Positions 34,897 through 48,937 are shown, counted from the first letter of the stretch. The stretch: DNA of 64,000 nt from Methylocapsa sp. D3K7 (GCF_029855125.1 NZ_CP123229.1:248001-312000), one strand, 5' to 3'. The notes: generated by a model not told the origin, from the letters alone. Program-made: numbers and translations.

Positions 34897-36045
34897 ATGC
34901 TCGCGACGGAGACTGATAAAGGCCGGAAAGTGACCCAGCCTGAATGGCCGGAAAGGGATGCCGCAGCGCGTCGCGAGCGGCAACGCAAAATCATCCATAT
35001 CGACATGGACGCGTTTTACGCCTCGGTGGAGCAGCGCGACAATCCGGAGCTGCGTGGCAAGCCTGTTGCCGTCGGCGGGTCTCACGAGCGGGGTGTCGTC
35101 GCGGCCGCGAGCTATGAAGCCAGGGCGTTCGGGGTGCGCTCTGCCCTGCCGTCCGTGACGGCAAAGCGCAGGTGCCCCGACCTTATCTTCGTGACGCCGC
35201 GGTTCGACGTCTACAAGGCTGTATCGCTCCAGATCCGCGAGATTTTCGCCGAATATACGCCCCTCATCGAGCCATTGTCGCTCGACGAGGCCTATCTCGA
35301 CGTCACCGAGAATTTGAAGGGCATCGCCTCGGCGACAGAGATCGCCGAGGCGATAAGAGCGAAGATCAAAAAAGAGACGAAACTGACGGCCTCCGCTGGG
35401 GTCAGCTACAACAAATTTTTGGCGAAGCTTGCTTCAGATCAGAACAAACCAGATGGCCTCTTTGTCATCACCCCGAAAATGGGGCCTGCCTTCGTCGAGA
35501 ATTTGCCGGTCGAAAAATTCCATGGCATCGGACCGGCGACCACGGCGAAAATGAACCAGCTCGGGATCGCAACTGGTCTTGATCTGCGGACCCAGACCTT
35601 GCCCTTCCTTCAGCATCACTTCGGTAAGTCAGGAGCCTACTATTATTGGATCGCGCGGGGCGTCGATGAATGGCCGGTCCGCGCCGACCGCGTCCGCAAG
35701 TCGGTTGGGGCAGAGAATACCTTCGCGCAGGACCTGCATGCGTTCGATCCGATGCGTGACGCGCTGGAGCCCATCATCGCCAAGGTCTGGCGGCATTGCG
35801 AGGCGACCAGCATCCGAGGGCGAACTATCACCCTAAAGGTGAAGTTCGCCGATTTTCAGCAGATCACACGAAGCAAGTCCGTCGCCGACGCGATCGAGAC
35901 TTTCGCGGAACTCAAGCATCTGAGCCTTGGCTTGCTCGAACCGCTCCTGCCCATGGAAAAAGGAGTGCGCCTGCTCGGGATCTCGCTGTCGTCCTTGGAG
36001 CAGACGCAGGCGACGGGACGCCGTCAACTCTCGCTGGTGCTGTGA
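34897..36045 (+). CDS. dinB: DNA polymerase IV
   Basis: A 382-residue Y-family translesion polymerase. The catalytic segments are IHIDMDAFYASVEQRDNP near residue 32 and SLDEAYLDVT near 128. The steric-gate region, helix-hairpin-helix (FHGIGPATTAKM) and little-finger domain follow. All metal-binding acids are present. It lies five bases after the SRAP gene, so helicase, SRAP and polymerase form a compact damage-tolerance operon. Confidence 0.93.
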   Translation: MLATETDKGRKVTQPEWPERDAAARRERQRKIIHIDMDAFYASVEQRDNPELRGKPVAVGGSHERGVVAAASYEARAFGVRSALPSVTAKRRCPDLIFVTPRFDVYKAVSLQIREIFAEYTPLIEPLSLDEAYLDVTENLKGIASATEIAEAIRAKIKKETKLTASAGVSYNKFLAKLASDQNKPDGLFVITPKMGPAFVENLPVEKFHGIGPATTAKMNQLGIATGLDLRTQTLPFLQHHFGKSGAYYYWIARGVDEWPVRADRVRKSVGAENTFAQDLHAFDPMRDALEPIIAKVWRHCEATSIRGRTITLKVKFADFQQITRSKSVADAIETFAELKHLSLGLLEPLLPMEKGVRLLGISLSSLEQTQATGRRQLSLVL

Positions 36046-36283
36046 GAAAGACTGCCATCATATAGCAGGCTTACACCAAGCCTCGTTGATTATGACTCAG
36101 GCGCCATTCGAGCATCCCGAGGGACAATATTTTCTAGGGCAACTCGATCAGCTTGTTCAAGGCGAAAGCGTCCCAAATCACTGTCGACTGTAGAGAAATT
36201 GCAATCCTGATCACCCGCAATTCCTGCGGACTGATGACAATAGCGATGTGGGCATGCCAAGCCCATCTGAGGCGACGCTCACG

Positions 36284-36643
36284 TCATTTCGTTTCAATTG
36301 TAGAACGGTACGCCGTCAGCCGCTCAACGGCGAGAATGACGACGCCCATGATCCCGAAGAAGATTCGCGCATTCTGCGTCGCCCCGTTCAGTGGGAAGAA
36401 TGCCAAAATGATCAATACCGGACCGACAGTTCGCTCGACCCAATTGTGCAAATTGACCGCAACCAATTTTATGGCTCCAGCCGGGAAGTCGGTCAGAAAC
36501 GTCATGAGCAAATGAATGCCTGCGAGCGCATAGGACAGCACGGCGGGCCAACCTGACAGCCCGATAACGGCCGGGGCTGCGGCAAAGATCAGGACGGCAA
36601 GGTAGTCGATCGTACCATGGAGGATGAGTGAGATGGGCTTCAT
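36284..36643 (-). CDS. Small polytopic membrane protein, unknown
   Basis: A 119-residue protein with about four hydrophobic helices (LAVLIFAAAPAVIGLSGWPA, SYALAGIHLLMTF, PVLIILAFFPL, FFGIMGVVILAVE). I do not recognise a function. It lies 60 bases downstream of the Crp/Fnr-type regulator on the same strand, so the two may be cotranscribed. The 238 bases between it and dinB hold nothing I can identify. Confidence 0.6.
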   Translation of the reverse strand: MKPISLILHGTIDYLAVLIFAAAPAVIGLSGWPAVLSYALAGIHLLMTFLTDFPAGAIKLVAVNLHNWVERTVGPVLIILAFFPLNGATQNARIFFGIMGVVILAVERLTAYRSTIETK

Positions 36644-36703
36644 GTCTGCGCTCCAGCGTCAATATTTGCCGAAGACAATAGAGGGAGGCGCATAGCCTGT
36701 CTG

Positions 36704-37438
36704 TCAGAAGGATGACACTGCCTTTGGGGCGCTATCCGTCGGCCGCGCGAGGAAGGAGAGTGCACTATCGTTTATACAAATCATGTCGCGAGTGTAATCT
36801 AAAAAGCCGCGCTTGCGAAGATCGCTGAGGATCGAGCTCACGACCTGACGGGAAGCGCCGACAAAATCGGCTATGTCCTGCTGTGTGAGCCTTATTTCCA
36901 GCGAGAATCCATGCGGACACTGCGCGCCGAAAGTTCCGGCAAGTTCGACCAGCGTTTCAATCACCCGCCATTCGACGGATTGTGTCATTGCGCGCAGCAA
37001 TCGCCGCTGAAACCTTCGTTTAGATCCGGCCAGTTGCTCGGCGATAAAGATCGCCAATGGCGGATTGACTTCCATGGTGGCGCGCAAGTCGTCTGCCAGC
37101 ACCCGTTGTGCCACCACATTGCCGATTGCCCTTGCCGCTTCATGGTAGACCAGCGGCAGTTGGGGATAGGAAAATTCGCCAGCGATCTCGCCGCATTTTA
37201 AAAGATCCAGTGTGATCTCCGTCCCGTCTTCGCAGATGTGTGACGTCTTTACGAAGCCGTCTAGAATGAGAAACAGCGCGCTCGCTGGTTCTCCCTGTGC
37301 ATAGAGCGTCGCCTTGTCCGCCACTGCGACTCGCGAAGCCGATCTGCAGGTCGATTCAATCAATATGCTGATTGATTTCTCGTCAACAGTACTTGATTCG
37401 ATGTTGGGTGCACCGATGATCATTTCCCGTTTTCCCAA
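36704..37438 (-). CDS. Crp/Fnr-family transcriptional regulator
   Basis: A 244-residue regulator with an N-terminal cyclic-nucleotide-binding-like beta-barrel (LYAQGEPASALFLILDGFVK) and a C-terminal helix-turn-helix (LTQQDIADFVGASRQVVSSIL). It lacks the N-terminal cysteine cluster of Fnr, so it is not an iron-sulfur oxygen sensor of that type. The start may be 37438 or the internal ATG at 37423. It probably controls itself and the membrane protein downstream. Confidence 0.83.
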   Translation of the reverse strand: MGKREMIIGAPNIESSTVDEKSISILIESTCRSASRVAVADKATLYAQGEPASALFLILDGFVKTSHICEDGTEITLDLLKCGEIAGEFSYPQLPLVYHEAARAIGNVVAQRVLADDLRATMEVNPPLAIFIAEQLAGSKRRFQRRLLRAMTQSVEWRVIETLVELAGTFGAQCPHGFSLEIRLTQQDIADFVGASRQVVSSILSDLRKRGFLDYTRDMICINDSALSFLARPTDSAPKAVSSF

Positions 37439-37880
37439 TTATTGTATTCCACAAAACACGGATATTGGGTGCCGGCCGGAGACGGCAATCGTGCACAATA
37501 GGATCCTTTGTCTCCTTGCGACTCGTTAGTTGACTAAGGCCGATTTCAGGAAACGGCTATGTGGTCAAGCTTTCAAAGATCTGGTCTTAGTTACAATATC
37601 AGCGCCTGAGAGGTGCAATTATCAAGCTCCGGCGCCTCCAAATCCACCAATTCAGGGCCAATGTGGCCATCTTTCTGATTGCGACCTCCGCAGCCGCTTC
37701 ACCATGTCTCGTCGAAGGGCCGCGCCTCAATGCAGCAGGGTCCCCAATGGGCTGCGGATTCACGACCGCCATTCACGATTCCATCCTGGCGCCATCCCGG
37801 CCAGCAGACTCCAATTGACTCTTTTGACAGAATGAGAACAAATGTAGAACATACTATTCTCCGAGCCTGTTGCCAAGGCC
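37439..37880. other. Intergenic stretch with SOS box
   Basis: No gene is supported in these 440 bases. The left end should hold the promoter of the Crp/Fnr regulator. The right end contains a perfect LexA site at 37836-37850, upstream of imuA. Short frames show no recognisable product. Confidence 0.45.
37836..37850. promoter_or_regulatory. LexA (SOS) box
   Basis: GAACAAATGTAGAAC is a perfect GAAC-N7-GAAC site (GTTC-N7-GTTC on the other strand), the LexA-binding motif of alphaproteobacteria. It lies 31 bases before the imuA start codon, where LexA would repress the mutagenesis cassette until DNA damage. Confidence 0.8.
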
Positions 37881-38642
37881 ATGCACACGCCCATACCCCG
37901 TCCAAGTATCGAGGAGCTTCGCGCGCGCGTCCGGCGCCTTGAGGGCACGTCCAGCCACCGGCGGACTGTGCTGCCCTTTGGCATCAAGATGATCGACCAG
38001 CATCTGCCGGGAGGCGGATTGTCGCTTGGCGCGCTGCATGAGGTGGCGGGCGGCGGCCATGGCACGATCCATGGCGCCGCCGCGGCACTCTTTGCGGCGG
38101 GGATCGCGGCGCGCACACGGGGAAAGGTTTTGTGGTGCCTCACGCGCCCGGACCTTTTTGCCCCGGCCCTCGCGCAAGCCGGGCTCATGCCTGGCCGGGT
38201 GATCTATGTCGAGGCAGGTGACGAAAAGTCGATCCTCATCTGTTTCGAAGAAGGCTTGCGGCATGGCGGCCTAGGCGCCGTTGTCGCGGAAGTCGCGCGG
38301 CTCTCCTTGACGGCCTCCCGCCGCCTTCAGCTGGCGGCCGAAAGCTCAGGCACCATCGGCCTCGCCATCCGCCGCTGGCGGCGGCCGGCAGAAGCGGCCG
38401 ATTTCGGCCAGCCGACGTCCTCCGTTACCCGCTGGCGCGTCAGCGTCCTCCCCGCCACCCCCTTGCCGGTGCCAGGGGTCGGCCGCCCCCGCTGGCAGCT
38501 CGAATTGATCCGCTGCCGCGCCGGGGAAAGCGCCGATTTCGAAGTGGAGGCCTGCGATGCCAAGGGTCGTCTCGCTCTTCCTGCCAAGCTGGCCCACGGA
38601 CCGGCTGCGAAGGACATTGGGCGCCGCCGCGCCGCCTCCTGA
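37881..38642 (+). CDS. imuA: ImuA, SOS mutagenesis cassette protein
   Basis: A 253-residue RecA-like accessory protein of the ImuA-ImuB-DnaE2 mutasome. LPFGIKMIDQHLPGGGLSLGALHEV is the family start, and the core is related to RecA/SulA. It is needed with ImuB for error-prone lesion bypass by DnaE2. A perfect LexA box precedes it. The 3' end overlaps the imuB start (38557), indicating coupling. Confidence 0.88.
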   Translation: MHTPIPRPSIEELRARVRRLEGTSSHRRTVLPFGIKMIDQHLPGGGLSLGALHEVAGGGHGTIHGAAAALFAAGIAARTRGKVLWCLTRPDLFAPALAQAGLMPGRVIYVEAGDEKSILICFEEGLRHGGLGAVVAEVARLSLTASRRLQLAAESSGTIGLAIRRWRRPAEAADFGQPTSSVTRWRVSVLPATPLPVPGVGRPRWQLELIRCRAGESADFEVEACDAKGRLALPAKLAHGPAAKDIGRRRAAS

Positions 38643-40158
38643 GGCGCCGCTTGTTCTGGCCGGCCGGGACGGACGGCGGCGGTTGGTCCTGGCCCTCGAC
38701 GCGGCCGCGCGGCGCATGGGCTTGCACGCTGGCATGCCCGCGGCAAAGGCGCAGGCCCTGGTGCCGGGACTCAGCATGAGGGACGCCGATCCTGCCGCCG
38801 ACGCGAAAGCCCTCGACCGGCTGGCGCTCTGGGCGTTGCAGCGTTACGCGCCCATCGCCGCCGCCGATCCGCCGGACGGACTCATCATCGACGTGACCGG
38901 CGCCGCCCATCTGCACGGTGGGGAAGACGCCCTGCTGAAAGGGCTGGTCGCGCGGCTCGCCGCATCGGGTATCGCGGCGCGCACCGCGATCGCCGACAGC
39001 TGGGGCGCCGCCCATGCCTTTGCTCGTACTGGGACGCGGCCCGTCCTCGTCATCCCGGTGGGAGAAAGCGTGAAAGCCATTCTCGACCTGCCCATCGCCG
39101 CCCTTCGTCTGCCCAAAACTATCGTGGAGGATTTGTCCATCCTTGGCTTCGCGCGTATCGGAGAACTCGCGGCAAAACCCCGCGCGCCGCTCGCCCTGCG
39201 CTTTGGGCCCGAACTTGGCCGCCGTCTCGATCAGGCCATGGGACGTTTAAGCGAGCCGATTGATCCGGTTCGCCCGCCGGACCTCATCGAGGTGCGCCGT
39301 GTTTTCGCAGAGCCGATCGGCGCGCCGGAAACGCTGGCCCGTTATACAGACAAGCTCGTTACCCAACTATGTGAGATATTGGAGGCCAAAGGTCTCGGCG
39401 TGCGGCGGCTCGATCTGCTGTTTCATCGGGTCGATAACCGCATCGAAGCCATCCGCGTTGGTACCGTGCGGCCGGTATGTGACACGAAGCGATTAACCCG
39501 GCTCCTTGGCGATAAAATCGAGACCATCGACCCGGGCTTCGGCATCGAGATGATGCGCCTTGCCGCCCCGCTCGCTGAACCGCTCGCCCCGAAACAGCTG
39601 CTCTCTTCGCTCTCGGAAGAGCCCGAGGCGGACGTATCCAGCCTCATCGATTCGTTCGCCAATCGCATAGGCGAACGCCATCTCTATCGTTTTGCGCCGG
39701 TCGCGAGCGACGTGCCGGAACGCTCGGTTCAGAAGATCGCGCCGGTGGCGCAAGATACCGGGGAGACTTGGCCTGACTCTTGGCCGCGCCCCGCGCGCCT
39801 GTTCCCGAGGCCGGAGCCGATCGAGACGCTCGCGCTGCTGCCCGACCATCCGCCCATCAGTTTCACCTGGCGCGGCATAAGGCGGCGCGTGACATGCGCC
39901 GATGGCCCCGAGAGGATCTTTGGCGAATGGTGGAAACAGGACGCCGAGCTCTTTGCGGTGCGCGATTATTTCCAGGTCGAGGATGAGGCGGGCGAGCGCT
40001 TTTGGATCTATCGCGCCGGCGATGGCGAGGACGCCGCGCGTTTCGAGACGCGTCGCTGCCGCGCAGCGGCACGAAGAGACGCGTTGAGAGCGGGGCAACG
40101 AGGTGAAGACACCACGACCGGCTCGCAGCGCTGGTTTCTGCACGGGATTTTCGGATGA
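38557..40158 (+). CDS. imuB: ImuB, catalytically deficient Y-family polymerase homologue
   Basis: A 533-residue protein starting inside imuA (MPRVVSLFLPSWPTDRLRR). It has the Y-family fold but lacks the DxD and SxDE metal ligands of active polymerases: the corresponding segment is DGLIIDVTGAAHLHGG. This is as expected for ImuB, which links the beta clamp to DnaE2. The C-terminus continues to the dnaE2 start with a four-base overlap. The protein itself looks intact. Confidence 0.9.
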   Translation: MPRVVSLFLPSWPTDRLRRTLGAAAPPPEAPLVLAGRDGRRRLVLALDAAARRMGLHAGMPAAKAQALVPGLSMRDADPAADAKALDRLALWALQRYAPIAAADPPDGLIIDVTGAAHLHGGEDALLKGLVARLAASGIAARTAIADSWGAAHAFARTGTRPVLVIPVGESVKAILDLPIAALRLPKTIVEDLSILGFARIGELAAKPRAPLALRFGPELGRRLDQAMGRLSEPIDPVRPPDLIEVRRVFAEPIGAPETLARYTDKLVTQLCEILEAKGLGVRRLDLLFHRVDNRIEAIRVGTVRPVCDTKRLTRLLGDKIETIDPGFGIEMMRLAAPLAEPLAPKQLLSSLSEEPEADVSSLIDSFANRIGERHLYRFAPVASDVPERSVQKIAPVAQDTGETWPDSWPRPARLFPRPEPIETLALLPDHPPISFTWRGIRRRVTCADGPERIFGEWWKQDAELFAVRDYFQVEDEAGERFWIYRAGDGEDAARFETRRCRAAARRDALRAGQRGEDTTTGSQRWFLHGIFG

Positions 40159-41144
40159 GCGCCGCGCGCTATGCCGAGCTGCAATGCACCTCGCATTTTT
40201 CGTTCCTGCGTGGGGTGAGCTCTTGCCAGGAGCTGTTCGACGAAACGGCCAAGCTCGGCATCGAGGCGCTGGCGATCACCGACCGCAACAGCCTTGCCGG
40301 CATCGTCCGCGCCCATGAAGCCGCCAAGATCACGAGCGTCCGCTTGATCGTCGGCTGCCGTCTCGATCTCGCCGATGGCATGTCTGTTCTCGTCTATCCC
40401 ATCGACCGGCCCGCTTATGCGCGGCTCAGCCGCCTGCTGTCGCTTGGCAAAAAGCGCGGCGGCAAGGCGCAATGCCGACTCGATTGGTCCGATGTTGTTG
40501 CTTATAGCGAGGGCCTGATCGCGGTGCTCGTCCCCGATGAAGCCGATGCGACATGCGCGCTGCATCTTCGCCGCCTCGCCGAGGCTTTTGGGGATCGCGC
40601 CTTTCTGGCGCTGACGCTCCGCCGCCGTCCTAACGATGCGCTGCGCCTCCATGAACTCTCAAAGCTCGCCGCGCGCGCAGGCGTGCCAACCGTCGTCACC
40701 AACGATGTCCTCTTCCATGTCCCGGCGCGGCGCATCCTGCAGGATGTCGTCACCTGCATCCGGCACAATTGTACCATCGACGAGGCGGGATTCCGGCGCG
40801 AGCGCCATGCTGATCGCTATCTGAAACCCCCCGAAGAAATGGCGCGTCTCTTTAGCCGCTATCCCGAGGCGCTGGCTCGCACGATTGATATTGCCGCGCG
40901 CTGCCGTTTTTCGCTCGGCGAGCTTGCCTATCAATACCCGCAAGAGCGCACCATGCCCGGCTTCTCGCCACAGCAGGCGCTTGAAAAACTGACCCTTGAA
41001 GGCGCCGCCGCGCGCTATCCCGAGGGCGTCCCGGATAAAGTCATGGCGAGCCTCGCCCATGAGCTGCGCCTCATCGAAAAGCTCGGCTACGCGCCTTATT
41101 TTCTGACGGTGAATGCGTCGTCCATCTCGTCGCCCATCGAGTGA
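40155..41144 (+). pseudogene. dnaE2: Error-prone DNA polymerase DnaE2 (ImuC), 3'-truncated
   Basis: The 329-residue frame is a good DnaE2 N-terminus: ELQCTSHFSFLRGVSSCQELF opens the PHP domain, and KLGYAPYFLTV marks the end of it. Family members then continue into the catalytic palm (WDIVRFARS and so on). Here the sequence changes abruptly after YFLTV to NASSISSPIE and stops. Roughly 750 residues, including all polymerase active-site acids, are missing. With ImuA and ImuB intact but no catalytic partner here, the cassette should be unable to mutate unless another DnaE2 exists. The breakpoint near 41110 lies 580 bases from the tRNA att scars. Confidence 0.88.
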
Positions 41145-41686
41145 CTGATTTATCAAACGCACTGGCAAGCATTGGCAGCCGCGATACCCCCTTGCCAATG
41201 CCGTACGGGCGCGGCGATGAATTGCATCATGGCAGTCCCGGCCTTGATCCGCGCAGCCTGCCGCCAAGAGGTCTGGAAGCGCAGGGTGTTCCTAATCCCG
41301 ATCTCCACGTCGACACAATCAAGGTGAAAGCGCGGGATTTCCGGTAGGCTGCGCACGTTCCCGGCGAGGCCCGGCAAGCATCCCGACGGGTTGGCAAAAA
41401 AGGCGCAAGATGGCGCGGCTCGCCTCGATGACGCTTCGCGCCGTGGCTTCAATATTCTGATCGCGCTCGCGATCGAGGAGGAATGCCGGTTGATTGTGAC
41501 CGCAGGCAAGCAGACGGCAATGACTATAGTCAATGCGGATCGCATGCCGCCGAGCCCGCGACGTTGTATCCCACAACTTTCTTCCTGGCGCGTAGAATCC
41601 GCTCAGAGTGAACACTCCAGAAACAATTCTAAGCAAACTTGGCCCCTAAGGGCAGCTATTAACTTACGGAAATTATTGAGATAAAT
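41145..41686. other. Unrecognised stretch between dnaE2 break and att scars
   Basis: About 540 bases without a gene I can support. Frames are open on both strands (for example 41153-41545 and 41319-41636 minus) but have no recognisable motif or ribosome-binding site. It may be debris from the event that truncated dnaE2. Confidence 0.4.
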
Positions 41687-41736
41687 TGGAGCGGGCGAAG
41701 GGATTCGAACCCTCGACCCCAACCTTGGCAAGGTTG
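41687..41736 (-). other. tRNA-Gly(GCC) 3' half, attachment-site scar
   Basis: Read on the minus strand, this is the anticodon arm (CAACC-TTGCCAA-GGTTG, anticodon GCC), variable loop, T arm (TTCGAAT) and acceptor 3' strand ending CGCCCGCTCCA of a glycine tRNA. The sequence before it does not provide the 5' acceptor strand GCGGGCG or a D arm. It is thus not a working tRNA. Such 3' halves are typical att sites left by tyrosine recombinases that target tRNA genes. Confidence 0.75.
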
Positions 41737-41802
41737 GGATCCCAAGCGCTCCTAAACGGCGATTGACTTGGTTCCGGAACTCGTGCGGCTGAACATATAC
41801 CT

Positions 41803-41874
41803 AAAACACCGGTGTCGCCGGCTTTCCCCAAAACACCGTTTGAGAAACCGTTTTAGAGAGCCGTTTTCAAACGG
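41803..41874. repeat. Short direct and inverted repeats, possible integrase arm sites
   Basis: AAAACACCG occurs at 41803-41811 and 41830-41838. CCGTTTT occurs at 41848-41854 and 41861-41867, with the inverted AAACGG at 41869-41874. Lying between two tRNA att scars, they resemble the arm-type binding sites of integrases. This is inferred from position and repetition only. Confidence 0.4.
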
Positions 41875-41902
41875 TCACCGTCGCGTAAGTTATTGAAATC
41901 AT

Positions 41903-41947
41903 TGGCACGCCTGAAGAGATTCGAACTCCTGACCCCTAGATTCGTAG
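41903..41947 (-). other. tRNA-Arg(ACG) 3' half, attachment-site scar
   Basis: On the minus strand the anticodon loop CTACGAA, 3' stem TCTAG, T arm (AGGAG-TTCGAAT-CTCTT) and 3' end AGGCGTGCCA are those of an arginine tRNA with anticodon ACG. The 5' half is absent: only part of the 5' anticodon stem matches and AT-rich sequence precedes it. As with the glycine fragment, this is an att-type remnant. The CCA side is flanked by TATTGAAATCATTGG, nearly repeated beside tRNA-Gln. Confidence 0.7.
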
Positions 41948-42049
41948 TCTTAATTTAATTGTTAAGATCACGTCAGGATCCGGCTAAAGTAATGCACCAT
42001 TCAGTCACGAAGTTTTTGGGGCCCCCGGTCAGCCATCTGCTTACTTTCC

Positions 42050-42069
42050 GTGATACCCGGGTGATACCC
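42050..42069. repeat. Tandem GTGATACCC repeat, possible integrase arm site
   Basis: GTGATACCC occurs twice, at 42050-42058 and 42061-42069, 11 bases apart, just before the intact tRNA-Gln on its CCA side. The spacing of about one helical turn and the position suggest an arm-type recombinase site from an excised or decayed element. Confidence 0.4.
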
Positions 42070-42117
42070 AACGGGGATTAAATGCGCCCTATCGCAAAGT
42101 TAATGTATTGAAATTAT

Positions 42118-42192
42118 TGGCTGGGGCGGGAGGATTCGAACCTCCGCATGGCGGAATCAAAATCCGCTGCCTTACCGCTTGGCGACGCCCCA
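42118..42192 (-). tRNA. tRNA-Gln(TTG)
   Basis: A complete cloverleaf on the minus strand: acceptor TGGGGCG pairing with CGCCCCA, D arm, anticodon loop TTTTGAT with anticodon TTG, T arm GGAGG-TTCGAAT-CCTCC, discriminator G and encoded CCA at 42120-42118. It marks the border between accessory DNA to the left and core chromosome to the right, and probably served as an integration target. Confidence 0.95.
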
Positions 42193-42282
42193 ATACCGTT
42201 CGTTTCCAGGCTGCCGCCCGCGACCGCCGGACCATAATGCGGGGCTGGCCAATCTGCAACCGCCCATGCCCGTAACGAACAG

Positions 42283-42795
42283 CTAAGGAACCCGCAATCC
42301 GTCCGGCCGCCGTAAACCGTTTCCCGCGTCACGGCCAGCAATGAGCCAATAAATCCAGCCTGAAATCAGACCGCCAAGAAAAAAAATCAGACTAAACCGT
42401 AGTTCCGCGAAATTATAGTCTGCGGCCCTAGGCAGATGAAGCGTTGCGCGGGTGATCCAGGGCGCCGATGCGGCGGCGAAAGCTGACGCCCCTGCATACC
42501 AAAGCAGTCCATGTGTTCTGGCAATTTCGCCGATCCACGCCACAACAATGACGGGAAGCGCACAAACAAGAACAGCGGCCAGCCAGACAAAACGGCCAAA
42601 CAGCACCAAATCGCTGTCCGATGGCCCGTCCGGAAAATCTACGCTTGCCGTTGAAAGGGCATATTCCATCAAAGCAAAACCCGCCACTCGCGTCACGGGA
42701 TCGACGAGGCACGCCACTGGCACGAACACGAGCGCTGCCCCTATTGCAACAGCCGTGGCGAAGATTACGCTGATTAGCCTTCGCAGCCGACCCAT
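42283..42795 (-). CDS. Polytopic membrane protein, unknown
   Basis: About 170 residues from ATG 42795 (MGRLRRLISVIFATAVAIGA). The frame is open further upstream to 42969, but that part looks unrelated. Four hydrophobic segments are visible, including FGRFVWLAAVLVCALPVIVVAW and LIFFLGGLISGWIYWLI. No function is recognised. It is the first core-side gene next to tRNA-Gln. Confidence 0.6.
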   Translation of the reverse strand: MGRLRRLISVIFATAVAIGAALVFVPVACLVDPVTRVAGFALMEYALSTASVDFPDGPSDSDLVLFGRFVWLAAVLVCALPVIVVAWIGEIARTHGLLWYAGASAFAAASAPWITRATLHLPRAADYNFAELRFSLIFFLGGLISGWIYWLIAGRDAGNGLRRPDGLRVP

Positions 42796-42980
42796 GCGGA
42801 CCCTCGTTCGAAGAGCGCGGACTTCCGTTCCGGCGGCACCGCCATGCAGGAGGGCCAGCCCAAGCGCGGGAGTGAAGTTTTTTAGATAGTATGCAAAGAT
42901 ACGAGACCTTACACACAACGCGAGCTGTTCGGCAGCGAACACGCTAACAGTTCGTGGAAGATAGGACACATTTAATCCGC

Positions 42981-43196
42981 ATGTATATCATCGCCCGCAA
43001 TATCACTGGCCCACGCTTGCGATGCGAAGCCTTGATGGTCGACAAGAAAAGCTTTACGCCCTGGCCTCCGGTGAGCGAGGACGGCTGGCGGCGGGCCTAT
43101 AAATTCCGCGACCGGCTCATGGCCGAGGTCGTGCGGCTCGAAATAGATCCGCTGGGAGAAGAACTCAAAGTCATCGAAGCGGTCTATATCCGCTGA
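42981..43196 (+). CDS. Small conserved-looking protein, unknown
   Basis: A 71-residue soluble protein (MYIIARNITGPRLRCEALMV, ending VIEAVYIR). No motif is recognised. An earlier in-frame ATG at 42954 is possible. It is convergent with msrB and stands alone. Base composition and length suit a real gene, but support is limited. Confidence 0.45.
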   Translation: MYIIARNITGPRLRCEALMVDKKSFTPWPPVSEDGWRRAYKFRDRLMAEVVRLEIDPLGEELKVIEAVYIR

Positions 43197-43209
43197 TCGC
43201 CTTCCTGAT

Positions 43210-43611
43210 TCATTCCGGCAGAAAATTCATGGCGGCGCCGTTGATGCAATAGCGCAGTTGTGTCGGCGGCGGCCCATCTGGAAAAACATGTCCCAAATGG
43301 CTGCCGCAGCGGCTGCAGTGCACCTCCGTCCGCAGCATGCCGTGGCTGCGATCCACGGTGCTCTCGACGGCGCCGTCAAGCGGATCGTTAAAGCTCGGCC
43401 AGCCGGTGCCGCTTTCGAATTTTTTGGCGGACACGAAAAGGCGTTGCCCGCATCCGGCACAAACAAAAGTACCAGCCCGCTTTTCGTGATTGAGCCCGCA
43501 GCTGCCCGGGGCTTCCGTGCCATGCGCGCGCATGATCCGGTATTGTTCCGGCGTGAGCAGGCGCTGCCATTCTTCATCAGTATGTGTGACTTCAAACAGC
43601 TTGCCCGGCAT
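43210..43611 (-). CDS. msrB: Peptide-methionine (R)-S-oxide reductase MsrB
   Basis: About 133 residues from ATG 43611 with GGAG upstream. An alternative ATG at 43653 would overlap the gyrB end. The two zinc-binding pairs are CAGC and CSRC. The substrate loop TGWPSF and the catalytic cysteine in LRYCINGAAM are present. It repairs oxidised methionine in the cytosol. It lies directly downstream of gyrB and may be read with it. Confidence 0.92.
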   Translation of the reverse strand: MPGKLFEVTHTDEEWQRLLTPEQYRIMRAHGTEAPGSCGLNHEKRAGTFVCAGCGQRLFVSAKKFESGTGWPSFNDPLDGAVESTVDRSHGMLRTEVHCSRCGSHLGHVFPDGPPPTQLRYCINGAAMNFLPE

Positions 43612-43645
43612 GATGCTCTGCTCCAACTCAAGCCCTTGAAAGGTC

Positions 43646-46195
<2,550 letters not shown>

Positions 46196-46339
46196 TTAAT
46201 TGATTTTCGAGCATTTTTCGGCGCACGGCGGCTCTATCCACAATGCTTTCGCATTTGGCCGGGTTGCTGGCCCCCATGGCCGGAAAATGCCGCCGAAACA
46301 ATCACGTCGACTGGCGGCGTTTGACCCATCCGAGGACTA

Positions 46340-48937
<2,598 letters not shown>

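Noticed and set aside
41687..41760. tRNA-Gly as a functional gene
   Set aside because: The 5' acceptor strand and D arm are missing; only the 3' half from the anticodon stem onward is present.
41780..42070. Repeats considered as a small CRISPR array
   Set aside because: Repeats are 7-9 bases, unevenly spaced and of different sequences; they fit integrase arm sites better, and no cas gene is present.
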